Source: Conchocele bisecta
Lineage: Eukaryota; Mollusca; Bivalvia; Lucinida; Thyasiridae
Assembly: GCA_029237695.1 (NCBI GenBank)
Contig: CM055265.1
Span: 80,408,447 to 80,472,446 of the forward strand
Direction of reading: 5' to 3'
DNA length: 64,000 nucleotides
Notes under the pieces: generated by a model
Databases searched by the model: none
What the model saw: only the letters and a program-made list of their open reading frames with translations
What the model was told of the DNA's origin: nothing
Made by a program: the position numbers and the translations under genes
Shown: in pieces, positions 10,000 through 21,418 of the stretch
Numbering within the stretch: the stretch's first letter is position 1
How the letters are laid out: each line of letters opens with the position of its first letter

Positions 10000-10186
10000 G
10001 GCCATGGCCTATGGGATATGGCATTGGACTTCAGAACCGGAGGTTGTGAGTTCAATCCTCACCCTAGTCGTGAACAATGTTTACATAGTATTTCCATCCC
10101 ACCGGTCTATCGGATGAGACTTTAAACTGTGATCCTGTCTCTATATGACCGTGGCTGTTGCTGGGATGTTAAACCCATTCACTTTT
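10000..10186 (+). mobile_element. tRNA-derived SINE
   Basis: The head has a pol III A-box-like tggcctatggg and a B box gttcaatcc at 43-bp spacing; the body has ggtctatcggatgag and the tail gctgggatgttaaaccc. It ends about 18 bp before the exon 7 acceptor. Confidence 0.6.
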
Positions 10187-10203
10187 CTCACATCTTGCTA
10201 CAG

Positions 10204-10508
10204 GACAGTCCCCTGATGGTGAGAAATGCCCCTCCAGTAGCCGGAGCCATCCACTGGTCGCGCCAGCTTCTCAAGCGCATCGAGGACCCAATGAAGGTGT
10301 TCCGCGATAACAAAGCCATCAACCAGCTCGGGGATTTTGGGCGCATCGTGCGGATCTACAACCGACTCGCGACTGCCCTCGTCACGTTTGAGAGCCTCTG
10401 GTTCACACAGTGGAAGGGCCGGATCGACCAGGCGAGGAACGGACTACGTGCCACGTTGTTTGTACACCATCCCGTCACCAACGAGGTTGTTGTCAACGCT
10501 GACGAACG
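10204..10508 (+). CDS. Dynein heavy chain tail exon 7, core DHC_N1 motif
   Basis: Acceptor after cttgctacag, donor gtgagt, phase 0 in and phase 2 out. It contains the best family signature in the window, PPVAGAIHWSRQLLKRIEDP, where axonemal heavy chains have a P-x-A-G-x-I-x-W-x-R-x-L stretch. A helix rich in aromatic residues (ALVTFESLWFTQW) follows, then a hydrophobic strand ending VVVNAD. The tail segment is involved in heavy-chain association and intermediate-chain binding. The 4.7-kb intron before it holds a nested F1/F2 array and a SINE. Confidence 0.96.
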
Positions 10509-10766
10509 GTGAGTTTCCATGAGTAAACTCTGGAATGTTTATTCAGGTCACATTACCGGTATTATGGTCAGATGGGCTGAAGTTTTTATTTCCTCCCCCC
10601 CCAGGTAATGAATTATCTTCCCTGGTCAGAATTGCAATTTTTTGCAATTTTGCTTTTAATTCCTTTTAAGCCATAATATACACAATCTCAATGATTATGT
10701 AGATTCCTTATGGTATGTAGTGCATATTCATTTTTTTTCAATCCCTGTGTTGTGGCTTAATTTATT

Positions 10767-11002
10767 GTCTCGCCTTCGAAAGCGTAAGGCGAGACTAAGG
10801 TTTTGCTTTTCCGGAGTCGTCATCATTCAATGTTAAGTTTTCGTGTTACGGTCATTACTTCAACACCTTATCAGCTACAGTCATCAAACTTTATACATAC
10901 CTTTACTATGATATGTAGATGACCCCAGGGTCAAGGTCAAGGCCCCAGGGTCAAGGTCAAGGCGGAACAAGGCGAGACATTTGATTCCGCGGAATTCTTG
11001 TA
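10767..11002 (+). mobile_element. F6 minimal element, two core units
   Basis: Starts GTCTCGCCTTcgaaagcgtaag, has a single short core with two ccccagggtcaaggtcaagg units, and ends AAGGCGAGAC atttgattccgcggaattcttgt. The two 10-mers are exact inverse complements. At 236 bp it is the smallest complete example of the shared plan in the window. Confidence 0.75.
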
Positions 11003-12046
11003 TATGCAGTGAACACTTGTTCAGGTAATTGTCCTTGGGTGTTTCTGGTTGCTTCTTTCCTTTGACTATATGCCATTCTTATAAATTAGTTGTTTCATTT
11101 GGAAACACGAGAACCTTCTCTTAGCAGTACTTCCAGTGCATCCTTAACGTTTGAATTGGCTGATTTTGGCACGTTTATGTCATGTTGCTTAGCTCCTTCT
11201 TGTTATCACTGTAAGGCCGTACAAAGTTCTTTCTATGTTAAGCGTCAGCATGCGGGTTGGTTTTGATAGTGTTTCTGTGAAAAACCAAACAAACTCTGTA
11301 TGCTATTTGACACTATTCACTTGTGAAGTAATATGAAAACTGATTGGGGACTTATGCACGTTTTATATCCGTTTATGAATTTACACTTAATAAGTTTAAT
11401 TAGAGTATTTTCTTCTTATTTTTTTACTAAAGTTTGCTGGCGGACATTTAAATTTATGCTAAATACTTCCTCAACCCTTTACAGACTGCAAAGTGTTGAA
11501 GTTTTTAATATAAATTTTCATTCGTTTTTTTTACCGGATACGTAGGTAGGTTTTGGCCATCTGGGTGGACGCTTAACAGAGAAAAACAGAGAAAAACAAT
11601 GGCTTGGTCTAAATCTAAGCAACGTAACATGAAACAGGCAAACTCCGACAATTCTAAGGGCAGTTACTTTTTAAAATTAGAAAAATTTCCCATGTTAAAT
11701 CCCCAGACATCTTCACTCTGTGAATATGTCTATGGGGGTTTTAACATTGGGGAAAACAAATTTTGTAATAAAAACTAATATTGGACCAAATTTTACGAAA
11801 TAAAATGAAGGCTCATTCTTAAATTTTGATAAAATTTAATATTATCAAAATGAATATTGGTTTTGCATTGTTTATATGGCTGTAAAATTTGGGCATGTTT
11901 CGTGAAACAGACAATAGCTCCTTGTTGTTGTCACTGTAAATGTAAGCCACGTAGTGTGAAACGGGCAAACTCCGACAATTCTAAGGGCAATTAATTGTGA
12001 CACTCCAAGATTGATAGTCTATTTATATAACTTGTCTATACTAAAG
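11003..12046. repeat. Intron 7; duplicated 33-bp blocks and a hairpin
   Basis: The block gaaac(a/g)ggcaaactccgac...aagggca occurs at about 11631 and 11957, and tagctcctt(c/g)ttgtt at about 11189 and 11917, pointing to a decayed dispersed repeat. A hairpin spans 11690-11754 (cccatgttaaatcccc against ggggttttaacattggg). No gene. Confidence 0.55.
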
Positions 12047-12306
12047 GGTGCTGGAATTGATCCACGAAGCCAAGTGGCTGACGCGCCTGGGTATCCAGAT
12101 CCCGGACTCGGCGGCGGCCATTATGGCCCAGGAGGCGCGGTTTAAGGGCTACAAGAGCCACCTGGAGCTGGTGCTGAATGAGTACCGGGCGGTGTGTGAC
12201 TCGATCCCCGAGCCCCTCCGGAACCTGTTCACTCCACACACGGAGCACGTCGACCAGCAGTTACAGCCCGGGCTCAATACGCTCGCCTGGAACAGCATGA
12301 ATATTG
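12047..12306 (+). CDS. Dynein heavy chain tail exon 8, DHC_N1
   Basis: The first base completes Arg from exon 7, then the frame reads VLELIHEAKWLTRLGIQIPD and ends LQPGLNTLAWNSMNI plus one base. 'E-A-K-x-L-x-x-[LM]-G-x-x-[IV]-P' and 'L-x-P-G-x-x-T-L-x-W-x-S-[ML]-N-I' are conserved in DNAH5/DNAH8-class tails, and this exon is my main ground for the class call. Donor gtattt, phase 1. The 5.4-kb intron after it is mostly the nested F5/F4 repeat. Confidence 0.96.
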
Positions 12307-12373
12307 GTATTTATAACGCAACCATTGCTCCATGTAGCATATTAAAGGGGGTTGAGTAAATGCTGTTTATATC

Positions 12374-12452
12374 TGAAGTAACCTAATATACCTGAAGTAG
12401 CCTAATATACCTGAAGTAGCCTAATATACCTGAAGTAGCCTAATATACATGA
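12374..12452 (+). repeat. 20-bp minisatellite
   Basis: About four units of tgaagtagcctaatatacc follow exon 8 by about 70 bp, next to the F5 start. Confidence 0.85.
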
Positions 12453-12466
12453 AGTGCCGTTTTTAT

Positions 12467-12954
12467 ATACGACCGTTTTTAAAAAACGGTACGTATTATT
12501 TTTTACCGCGCGGGCGGGCGGGTTGGCGGACGGGCGCTTGGCTGAAGAAAAAGCGCATAGTTCGTGTACACAACTCCTCCGAAACCGTTCAGTCGATCGA
12601 TCTGAAACTATACACACGTCTTCTACACATATTGAAGATGTGCACCTTGGTTTATTTATGCCGAAAACATATTTTTTAACAAAAATATTACCTTTTTAAC
12701 CTTTTTAACTTAGCCAGTTTTTGTACATTTTTCTATACAATTCTATATACGGTACAGAGTTTGTGTACACAACTCCTTCGAGACCGTTCAGTAGATCGTT
12801 CTGAAACTATACACACGTCTTCTACACATATTGAAGATGTGCACCTTGGTGTTTTTATGCCGAAAACATATTTTTTACAAAAAATATCACCTTTTTAACT
12901 TAGCCATTTTTTAGCTCGCCTGCACGAAGTGCAGAAGAGCTTATGTCATTCCCC

Positions 12955-12986
<32 letters not shown>

Positions 12987-15900
12987 TCGGCGTCAGCGTC
13001 GTCCACAAACTTAACGTTGGGTAAATGTCTTATAACTTCTGTTTCCTTTCACGGAACACCTTGTTATTTCATACATGCATTCCTCAGATGACCCTCTATC
13101 ATGCTGTAGCAAATTCATGACCCACCACCCAGCCCTTACCCCAAGGTCAAGGTCACAAACTTGGCACATTCATAAACTTAACGTTGGGTAAATGTCTTAT
13201 AACTTCTGTTTCCTTTCATGGAACACCTGTTATTTCATACATGCATTCCTCAGATGACCCTCTATCATGCTGTAGCAAATCCATGACCCACCACCCAGCC
13301 CTTACCCCAAGGTCAATGTCACAAACTTGGCACATTCATAAACATAACGTTGGGTAAATGTCTTATAACTTCTGTTTCCTTTCATGGAACACCTTGTTAT
13401 TTCATACATGCATTCCTCAGATGACCCTCTATCATGATATAGCAAATCCATGACCCACCACCCAGCCCTTACCCCAAGGTCAAGGTCACAAACTTGGCAC
13501 ATTCATAAACTTAACGTTGGGGTAAATGTTTTATAACTTCTGTTTCCTTTCATGGCACATCTTGTTATTTCATACATGCATTCCTCAGATGACCCTATAT
13601 CATGCTGTAGATAATCCATGACCCACCACCCAGCCATTACCCCAAGGTCAAGGTCACAAACTTGGCACATTCATAAACTTAACGTTGGGTAAATGTCTTA
13701 TAACTTCTGTTTCCTTTCACGGAACACCTTGTTATTTCATACATGCATTCCTCAGATGACCCTGTATCATGCTGTAGCAAATCCATGACCCACCACCTAG
13801 CCCTTACCCCAACGTCAAGGTCACAAACTTAGCACATTCATAAACTTAACGTTGGGGTAAATGTTTTATAACATCTGTTTCCTTTCACGGAACGCCTTGA
13901 TATTTCATACATGCATTCATCTGATGATAATCTATCATGCTATAGCAAATCCATGACCCAGCGGCCATCCCTTACCTCAAGGTCAAGGTCACAAACTTAG
14001 CACATTCATAAACTTAACATTGGGGTAAATGTCTTATAACTTCTGTTTCCTTTCATGGAACACCTTGTTATTTCATACATGCATTCCTCAGATGACCCTC
14101 TATCATGTTGTAGCAAATCCATGACCCACCACCCAGCCCTTACCCCAAGGTCAAGGTTACAAACTTAGCACATTCATAAACTTAACGTTGGGGTAAATGT
14201 CTTATAACTTCTGTTTCCTTTCATGGAACACCTTGTTATTTCATACATGCATTCCTCAGATGACCCTGTATCATGCTGTAGCAAATCTATGACCCACCAC
14301 CCAGCCCTTACCCCAAGGTCAAGGTCACAAACTTAGCACATTTATAATCTTAACGTTGGGGTAAATGTCTTATAACATCTGTTTCATGGAACGCCTTGAT
14401 ATTTCATACATGCATTCATCTGATGATACTCTATCGTGCTATAGCAAAGCCATTACCCACCGCCCACCCAATCGTTACCCCAAGGTCAAGGTCACAACTT
14501 AGCATGTTCATAAACTTAATGTTGGGGTAAACGTTGTGTAACTTCTGTTTATTTACAGGGAACGCCTTCATATTTCATACATGCATTTATCTGCTGATAC
14601 TCTATCATGCTATAGCAAATTCATGACTCACCGTCCACCCCTTTCCCCAAGGTCAATGTCACAATCTTGGCACATTCATAAACTTAATGTTGGGGTAAAT
14701 GTATTATAACATCTGTTTCCTTTCATGGAACGCCTTGATATTTCAAAATGCATTCATCTGATGATACTCTATCATGCTATAGCAAATTCATGACCCACCG
14801 CCCATCCCTTACCCCAAGGTCAAGGTCACAAACTTAGTACATTCATAAACTTAACGTTGGGGTAAATGTCTGTTTCCTTTCATGGAACACTTTGCTATTT
14901 CATACATTCCTCAGATGACCCTCTAGCATGCTGTAGCAAATCCACAACCCACCACCCAACCCTTACCCAAAAGTCAAGGTCACAAACTTAGCATGTTCAT
15001 AAACTTAACGTTGGGGTAAATGTTGTGTAACTTCTGTTTCTTTACACTTTGAACACCTTGATATTTCATACATGCATTCATCTGATGATACTCTAGCGTG
15101 CTATAGCAAATCCATGACCAACCCCCACCGCTTTCCCCAAGGTCACGGTCACAAACTTAGCACATTCATAAACTTAACGTTGGGGTAAATGTCTTATAAC
15201 ATCTGTTTCCTTTCATGGAACGCCTTGATATTTCATACACGCATTCATCTGATGATACTCTATCGTGCTATAGCAATTCCATGACCCACCGCCCACCCTT
15301 ACCCCAAGGTCAAGGTCACAAACTTGACACATTCATAAACTTAACGTTGGGGTAAATGTCTGATAACAACTGTTTCCTTTGATGGAACGCCTTGATATTT
15401 CATACATACATTCCTCGGATGACCCTCTATCATGCTGTAGCAAATCCACAACCCACCACCCAACCCTTACCCCAAGGTCAAGGTCACAAACTTAGCATGT
15501 TCATAAACTTTACATTGGGGTAAATTTACATTGGGGTAAATGTTGTGTAACGTCTGTTTCTTTACACTTTGAACGCTTTGATATTTCATACATGCATTCA
15601 TCCGATGATCCTCTATTGTGCTACAGCAAATCCATGACCCACCCCACCCCTTTCCCCAAGATCAACATCATAAACCTAACGTTGGAGTAAATGTCTTTTT
15701 ATAACTTCTGTTTCTTTACAGGGAACACCTTCATATTTCATACATGCATTCATCTGATGATACTCTATTGTGCTACAGCAAATCCATGACCCACCCCCCC
15801 CCCCCCCGCCACCCCTTTTGCCAAGGCCAAGGTCACAAACTTAGCACATTTATACATGCATTCCTCATGCGAATAGCTATCATGCTGTAGAAAATCACCA

Positions 15901-16406
15901 ACTTAGTGTGTTCATAAACTTAACGCTGGGTTAAATTTTGTTTTCCTTCTCATTTCAGGGAGCGCATTGATATTTCATACATGCATTCATCTTAATATGC
16001 TATATCATGCTATATCAAATCCACGATCCACCTTCCACCACTGACCTCAATGTCAAGGTCCACCGCACACCCCTTATCCCAAGGTCCGGTTATATAATAT
16101 TCATGTTTTTTATACAACTGTGACAAGTTTGAATGAAGGCTGCCAACAGGCGAGCTTCGTTGTCTTCTGACAACTCTTGTTCTACATTATTGTATCCAAT
16201 TCCCTATCATTTCTACTTTACACTCTACTTTTCTATCTCTGCCTAAATTAGTATACATGTTTAGCACAACGAGATGAAGAAATAATGCTATAGACTTTCA
16301 AATTCTCATTAATGTTTCTTGCCTTGGTGACAGCTTCACATTTCTGCATCTTCGCTGTCTGGCCCACTTTCGACGGGCGTATTTTGTGACTTGCGGCACT
16401 CTTGTT
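12467..16406 (+). mobile_element. F5 element split by nested F4
   Basis: Left part 12467-12912 begins tatacgaccgtttttaaaaa, then (GGGC)n, then two units with acaactcctccgaaaccgtt and acacgtcttctacacatatt. Right part 16182-16406 holds ctacattattgtatccaatt and ends ACGGGCGTAttttgtgac...cactcttgtt. The uninterrupted copy at 51406-52030 shows the same left and right parts joined at ttttttctacatttttgta, so F4 was inserted into that T-run. Confidence 0.8.
12913..16181 (+). mobile_element. F4 element with ~18 x 167-bp satellite core
   Basis: Begins AGCTCGCCTG (12913-12922), then (GTCGTCGGC)n, then about 18 head-to-tail units of ~166-168 bp, each with taaacttaacgttgggg, ttatttcatacatgcattc, accccaaggtcaaggtcac. 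Ends CAGGCGAGCT (16147-16156), the exact inverse complement of the start, plus caactcttgtt. The units at the left are most alike; those at the right (about 15600-16100) are most diverged. Non-coding. Confidence 0.88.
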
Positions 16407-17154
16407 GACTTTATTTTTTCACCTTTGACCCCTAATTGGTCAGTCTCAACAGCAAATTGAAGATGGCGGAGAATTATAAAATCGCTGTCGATTCAGCTGA
16501 ATTTTGTCCATTTTTACAGTATATTTGACGTAACCAACGACACAGACATGTCCATTATGATTGTAATTCTTATTATGACAACTGTTGAGTCTAAAGCCAG
16601 CCAATATTAAAGCTCATCATAACCAAAATCAGAGATTTAATCAGATACAATACCGAATCTACCGAGCGTGGACGCTGCCATTTTACTTTGAATGACGTCG
16701 CTAGATTTGTGACATATGGCGAGGGAATGACGTCAAAACATGACGTCACGCACGTTCAAACAATTAAGTTGTGTATGCGGTATAAATTACTCGCTAAAGC
16801 TCACCCAATAAAGCTGTCTGAGGCTCAACCGAATATATTTTATATTCAACGGCACTAACCATGTATTTACTATATTACTGTCTACACTCGTTTACTCAAA
16901 GTCCAAGGGACTGAGGGAAATACTTTGAGTTAACGAAAATTTTAATTATTGAGAGCTATTATATAGGAAAACGTGTACGTGGGATCATGAATTTGACTGA
17001 GTTATCAGTAGTTTGACTTTAGGTACTCTGCCATCGGGGGTATTTGTGTCCCGACGGGCCACATTTTCTTATTCAGATATATGAAAATAACCATTAATCT
17101 GATTATGAATGGAATAGTCCAAAACTTAGCTAGGACCCATCAGTGTCAGAGATT
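16407..17154. other. Intron 8, unassigned; CRE-type palindromes
   Basis: No gene seen. Two TGACGTCA-type sites lie at about 16727-16748 (aatgacgtcaaaacatgacgtcacgc is the region), with further gacgtc cores nearby. Without a promoter context they are only noted. Confidence 0.4.
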
Positions 17155-17470
17155 TACATGTGAAAGGGCTTATGGATTTTGTGACCAGTGTAGATCCAGA
17201 TCAGCCTGTGCATCTGATCAGGATCTGCACTATTCGCCATTTCATCAAGGAAACACCTGTCATGCTTTTAACAAACAATAGTTATCACGCTACAGGCATA
17301 TGCTATTTGATCTGGAGCTACACTGGTCACTAAAATGTTAACAGAGAAAGTGATATTTTCTGCAAGTGACATCAAAAGTTGACAAAAATGTTCATAACAA
17401 ATGCGGAATTCTATCTTTTGACGTCATTTACAGAAAATATCATAAATTTAAACATTTTTCATGAATAATC
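17155..17470 (+). mobile_element. Family A remnant and a second decayed repeat
   Basis: Family A interior (agtgtagatccagatcagcc, gaaacacctgtcatgctttt) without clean ends to about 17335, then a block with gacatcaaaagttgacaaaa and gtcatttacagaaaatatca that recurs around 54190-54235 and 55310-55335. Confidence 0.55.
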
Positions 17471-17502
17471 ATCTTAGGTACAAAATCACATGGCTTGTCT
17501 CA

Positions 17503-17740
17503 TATATGTGGCTGTGACTGGAGAAATTGGGCTAATGGGTCCTGCGACCAGTGTAGATCCAGATCAGCCTGTGCATCCGCACAGTCTGATCAGGATCTAC
17601 ACTGTTCGCCATTACATCAATGAAACACCCGTCATGCTTTTAACAAGAAATCGCCATCAGACCACAGGCATCTACTATTTGATCTGGAGCTTCTCTGGTC
17701 GTACAGCCCATAAGCCCCATTTCTGCAGTCTCGGCCACAT
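17503..17740 (+). mobile_element. MITE family A, complete, abutting exon 9
   Basis: Left arm atgtggctgtgactggagaa, right arm tttctgcagtctcggccaca; about 45 bp of imperfect inverted repeat extends to gaccagtgtagatcc / cttctctggtc. The right end lies 12 bp before exon 9. Confidence 0.8.
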
Positions 17741-17751
17741 GTATGTTACAG

Positions 17752-17906
17752 ATGCGTTCCTGCACCAGATCCACTCGGCCACCCAGAAGTTGAAGGACGT
17801 GGGTAAACGCGTCTCGGACATCATGGACAACAAAGTGTTACGTACCCTCAACAATATCACCAACCTCTACCTGTTTGACCACGAACTCGCCTTCTCCAAG
17901 GCATGG
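17752..17906 (+). CDS. Dynein heavy chain tail exon 9
   Basis: Two bases complete Asp from exon 8, giving the junction MNI-D-AFLHQIH that fits the family. The exon encodes an amphipathic helix with KLKDVGKRVSDIMDNKV and ends FSKAW at gtatgt, phase 0. The acceptor (tatgttacag) lies only about 12 bp after the terminal inverted repeat of a foldback MITE, so the MITE supplies the region where branch point and pyrimidine tract should be. A longer open frame across this MITE and the exon is not a separate gene. Confidence 0.92.
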
Positions 17907-17934
17907 GTATGTGCAGTTTTATATACCCTAAAAA

Positions 17935-18170
17935 GAGAGAAGATATTTGGGTTACATTTAGTCGCCACCCTGTCTTGTCTATTGTCTGTTTGTCTGTCTG
18001 AGATTCCCAAAACTTTTCGGTTATATACTCTGTTAGCATCTCTGTTAGCGTATGTCTAATTGGCTTGAAACTTTATGTACTTATTTGTCATCATCCATAC
18101 TTACATTCTATAATCCACCCTTGCGCCCCGTGTGCACAAGGGCATGGTGAATTGACATCCATCAAAAATT
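17935..18170 (+). repeat. Decayed F2-like core
   Basis: tgtctgtttgtctgtctgag microsatellite, then cttgaaactttatgtacttatt, tcatcatccatacttacatt, gcgccccgtgtgcacaaggg: the order of an F2 core unit but highly diverged, no ends left. Confidence 0.5.
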
Positions 18171-18514
18171 TAGTGAGAGAATTGATATATTATTTGTGTT
18201 TTCATGAATATGTGAGAATATCTCTATTTTTCACCCCAAAATGATCCCTGATACAGTGTATCTTTCCATACTAGCACTCCCAAGGGTGTCTCATTTGAAG
18301 ATTCTGATCCCTGATTTCTCCATTTAGCTCACCCTTATTCTCTAAAAAATGTTTAACCCTTTCAACACCAAGTAACTTAATAGGATGTTCCATGCCAATG
18401 TTTCACGCTATTTCATTAATTTTGTTCATTCAAATTATCCCATTCTTCTAAAAGGGTAATCTGTACGACGTTTAAAATTATTAACAAACAGTGGAGATCC
18501 TGATGAGACGGCTC

Positions 18515-18806
18515 ATTTCACCAACATTGCAAAGTATACTTTTCTAGCAAAGTATACTTTGAGGGAGAAATTTTCAATTTTTGGATAAATTTATTAATTT
18601 TTATTATACTGAATTTATTACATTATCACATCCAGTTTGGCTGTGATAATGTAATACATTCAGTATAATAATTCTGCATACTTTTAATCATCAAATATAT
18701 GCAGTCGTAAGTTCTATATGAAATAATGCATTTCAGGAAAAATAAATGATTACTCCCTCAAAGTATACTTTGCTAGAAAAGTATACTTTGCAATGTTGGT
18801 GAAATG
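18515..18806 (+). mobile_element. MITE family D
   Basis: Inverted ends atttcaccaacattgcaaag / ctttgcaatgttggtgaaat continue through aagtatactttt...agcaaagtatactttga and its complement. The centre has a second palindrome around cacatccagtttggctgtg. Second copy at 20466-20770. Confidence 0.8.
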
Positions 18807-18827
18807 GGCTACAGAGATGGATTCCGT

Positions 18828-19262
18828 CCAGGGGGCCGTTTGACTAAACATCGTACGACTAAAATGTTCGTAAGTGCAAATTTAGGATCGTTCGAAAATT
18901 TTGATTGATGGATTTACATTTATTGAGCATAGGCTGCACTATGTTGTAACCCGGATGTTTGTATCAGGTCACTGCCAACAATATGCTATCAGTCAGTACG
19001 TATTCTGCCAATACAGGGCAGGGGCCCGTTTCGCTTAGTAAGACTAAAATGTTTGTAAGTGCAAAATTATGATAGTCTGTAAATTTGACATTAACAATGT
19101 TTTCTTGTAAACAATTACTGGATTTACATTTATTGAGCATAGGCTGCATATGCAGCCTATGCTCAATAAATGTAAATCCATCAATTTAAATTTCCAGACG
19201 ATCCTAAATTTGCACTTACGAATATTTTAATCGTACAAAGTTTAGTGAAACGGGTCCCAGGT
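18828..19262 (+). mobile_element. Two foldback MITE family B copies, one with a perfect centre
   Basis: A partial copy at 18828-18950 is followed by a fuller one at 19021-19262. The latter folds about the centre gcatatgcagcc at 19145 with long inverted arms (gatttacatttattgagcat / atgctcaataaatgtaaatc and tttagtgaaacggg). Confidence 0.75.
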
Positions 19263-20017
19263 TACCTAATAAATGCGGTTATTGCACTAAGCCATGCTAG
19301 CCATAAATATTAGGTAACTATTTTTTTCAGGAAACTATATTTATATGTTTTTTCTTGAATAAATGTGCCCGAAAATTTAAGGTTATTATGGTAAGCCTAA
19401 TAATGTAGTGACAGGTCACATATTTAGCAAGAGATGAGTAACATTGATAGATGTATCCAGCAAAAACAGCATGGTGGTGGTCGTATTAATTTATTTATTT
19501 TTCTACTGGGTGGGGTCTACGTCATTTAAAATATCTATAGGTAGGGGTATTTTATTTTTATCCTTTCTGGTGGTGGGGGGTTAAGTTCCTCTATGATGTT
19601 GGTGGGTGGTTATTTTCCATAAGTATTAAAGTGGGTGTCGGTGTATCAATTTAGAAGTCTCCGTAAAAAACACAGACATTGAATGTTCACTGGTTAACGT
19701 TTAGCAAAAGTTATTAAGAGTTGTCGTTCTTGCAATCCAGTGCGTTCGGCCTAGTTCGATTGGCTGTCATACATCTCGACCCCAAGACATCTCGTACACG
19801 AGTGTTCGTCGGTCTCCGCGTAAACAAGTGTATTATTTCACGCTATTCAATCCTGAACGATTAATTATCCTATTTATTACATTTCTACTACTTAATTTCC
19901 TTATTTTTAATAATATTTGTGTTTTATTGAAGAAACTATGTGCGTATGAATGTTTATGGGCGTGTCTTATTTACTACGTGTTGACGTCACTCATTCATAA
20001 CAATTTTTACATTTAAA
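19263..20017. other. Intron 9, unassigned
   Basis: AT-rich, with GT/TG-rich stretches near 19475-19640. The short frame around 19828-20016 is Phe/Leu-rich chance sequence. No gene seen. Confidence 0.5.
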
Positions 20018-20122
20018 TGTACAATCCATCAATGTAAATCCAGCAATTGAAATTTCCCGACGATCCTAAATTTGAACTTACGAACATTTTAGTTGTACAA
20101 AGTTTAGTGAAGCGGTCCCCAG
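20018..20122 (+). mobile_element. Foldback MITE family B, right arm
   Basis: Right arm only (aatttcccgacgatcctaaa, tttagtgaagcggtcccc). It ends about 52 bp before exon 10. Confidence 0.6.
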
Positions 20123-20173
20123 CTCAAATCCATCCAAATTGACCACCTGCTATAATAAATTCACCTTCCACAG

Positions 20174-20299
20174 CCTCCGGGGGAGTTCCGGGAACAGATG
20201 TTGAAGAGCACGAGAGAGAGGTCGACTCACCTACAGGACTACGTGGAGACAGTCATGGAGGGGCTGCAGAATGTCGCAAATATTCTTGCCGTCAAAAAG
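20174..20299 (+). CDS. Dynein heavy chain tail exon 10
   Basis: Acceptor after ttccacag, donor gtacgt, phase 0 at both ends, 42 codons. The peptide begins PPGEFREQ and forms a charged helix with HLQDYVETVMEGLQNVANIL, matching position and style of the helical tail segment after the exon 9 region. Sequence conservation of this part is low across the family, so the call depends on frame continuity, GC-rich coding composition and position. Confidence 0.85.
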
Positions 20300-20465
20300 G
20301 TACGTCTATCACGATATAGGCTCTATATTGTTTTGCTGAACTTTATTCAATATAAAACTTTGTACGAAGAGATTTATGAATTAGCATTACAGATTCACAC
20401 GATATACCGTAATTCACCTGCATGTGCAGTGTCTAATCCATTAAGTGTTTGCCAACATCGACTAT

Positions 20466-20770
20466 CTGTAGTCTATTTCACCAACATTGCAAAGTATACT
20501 TATCTAGCAAAGTATACTTTGAGGGAGTTTTCAATTTAAGGATTAATTTATTAATTTTTAATATACTGACTTTATTACATTATCACAGCCATTTTGGCTG
20601 TGATAATGTAATAAATTCTGTATAATAATTCTGCATACTTTCAATCATCAAATATATGCAGTCGTCAGTTCTATATGAAGTCATGCATTTCGGGAAAATA
20701 AATGATTACTTCCTCAACGTATACTTTGCTAGATAAGTATACTTTGCAATTTTGATGAAATCGACTACAG
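20466..20770 (+). mobile_element. MITE family D, complete
   Basis: Inverted ends ctgtagtctatttcaccaac / gatgaaatcgactacag, inner arms aagtatacttatctagcaaa / its complement, and a central palindrome ttatcacagccattttggct. About 90% like the 18515 copy by eye. Confidence 0.8.
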
Positions 20771-20984
20771 ATCAATGGTCAAATTTCTGTTTTGTACTTA
20801 TGCCACAGGCGCCCATTTCACTAAAGTTCACTAAACTTTGTACAACTATGAAGTGTGTTCAGTGCAGAGTGAACATTTTCAATGTTTGCTTCTTTTTTTT
20901 TGTAGGTTCGTTCACATTTCACGTACATGTGGCTGGAAAATTGCAGCCTTAGTCGACCACCATAACCATTACAATGCTGAATTA

Positions 20985-21170
20985 AATGTTGTTTACTGTT
21001 TATTTTTTTATTTCCATTTTTCTCATCAAAAACATGGTTTGACAGTACTTTAGAATCATTTCCAATGGAAATGATTCTAAAGTGCTGTCAAACCATGTTT
21101 TTATTGAGAAAGAAGACAAAATATAAACAACAAACGACAATTTTCGTTTCCCACTTTCTAAGGGTTAATG
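20985..21170 (+). mobile_element. piggyBac-like MITE family C variant
   Basis: Palindromic core tcatttccaatggaaatga with arms acatggtttgacagtacttt and complement, ending cttagaaagtgggaa-type sequence before ttctaagggttaa. The left TTAA end is not clear. Confidence 0.6.
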
Positions 21171-21418
21171 TGAGAAGCATATCCATAAAAAACTTTGTGT
21201 AAAGTTTATTATCGTATGAAGTTGAGTGAAATGAGCCCCTGTACTTTATGACGTTAAGCTGAATCACTCGCACTGCTGTATCATGTAACAAAGACTACTG
21301 CTCAATTTTCGTTGATTTATTTATTATCTGTTTGTGAATGTCTGTATTGTTTGTCTAGATATATAGAACGTTTTGTGTCTAGAATTCTAGAATATGTTTT
21401 ATATGTTGTGTATGTATT

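Noticed and set aside
12913..16181. Regular direct repeats as a CRISPR array
   Set aside because: Units are ~167 bp with no short repeat/unique spacer pattern, no cas genes, and the setting is a eukaryotic intron. It is a minisatellite core of F4.
17490..18059. 189-codon frame as an independent gene
   Set aside because: It joins MITE A, exon 9 and intron sequence in one open frame; only 17752-17906 is supported, by splice sites and phase.
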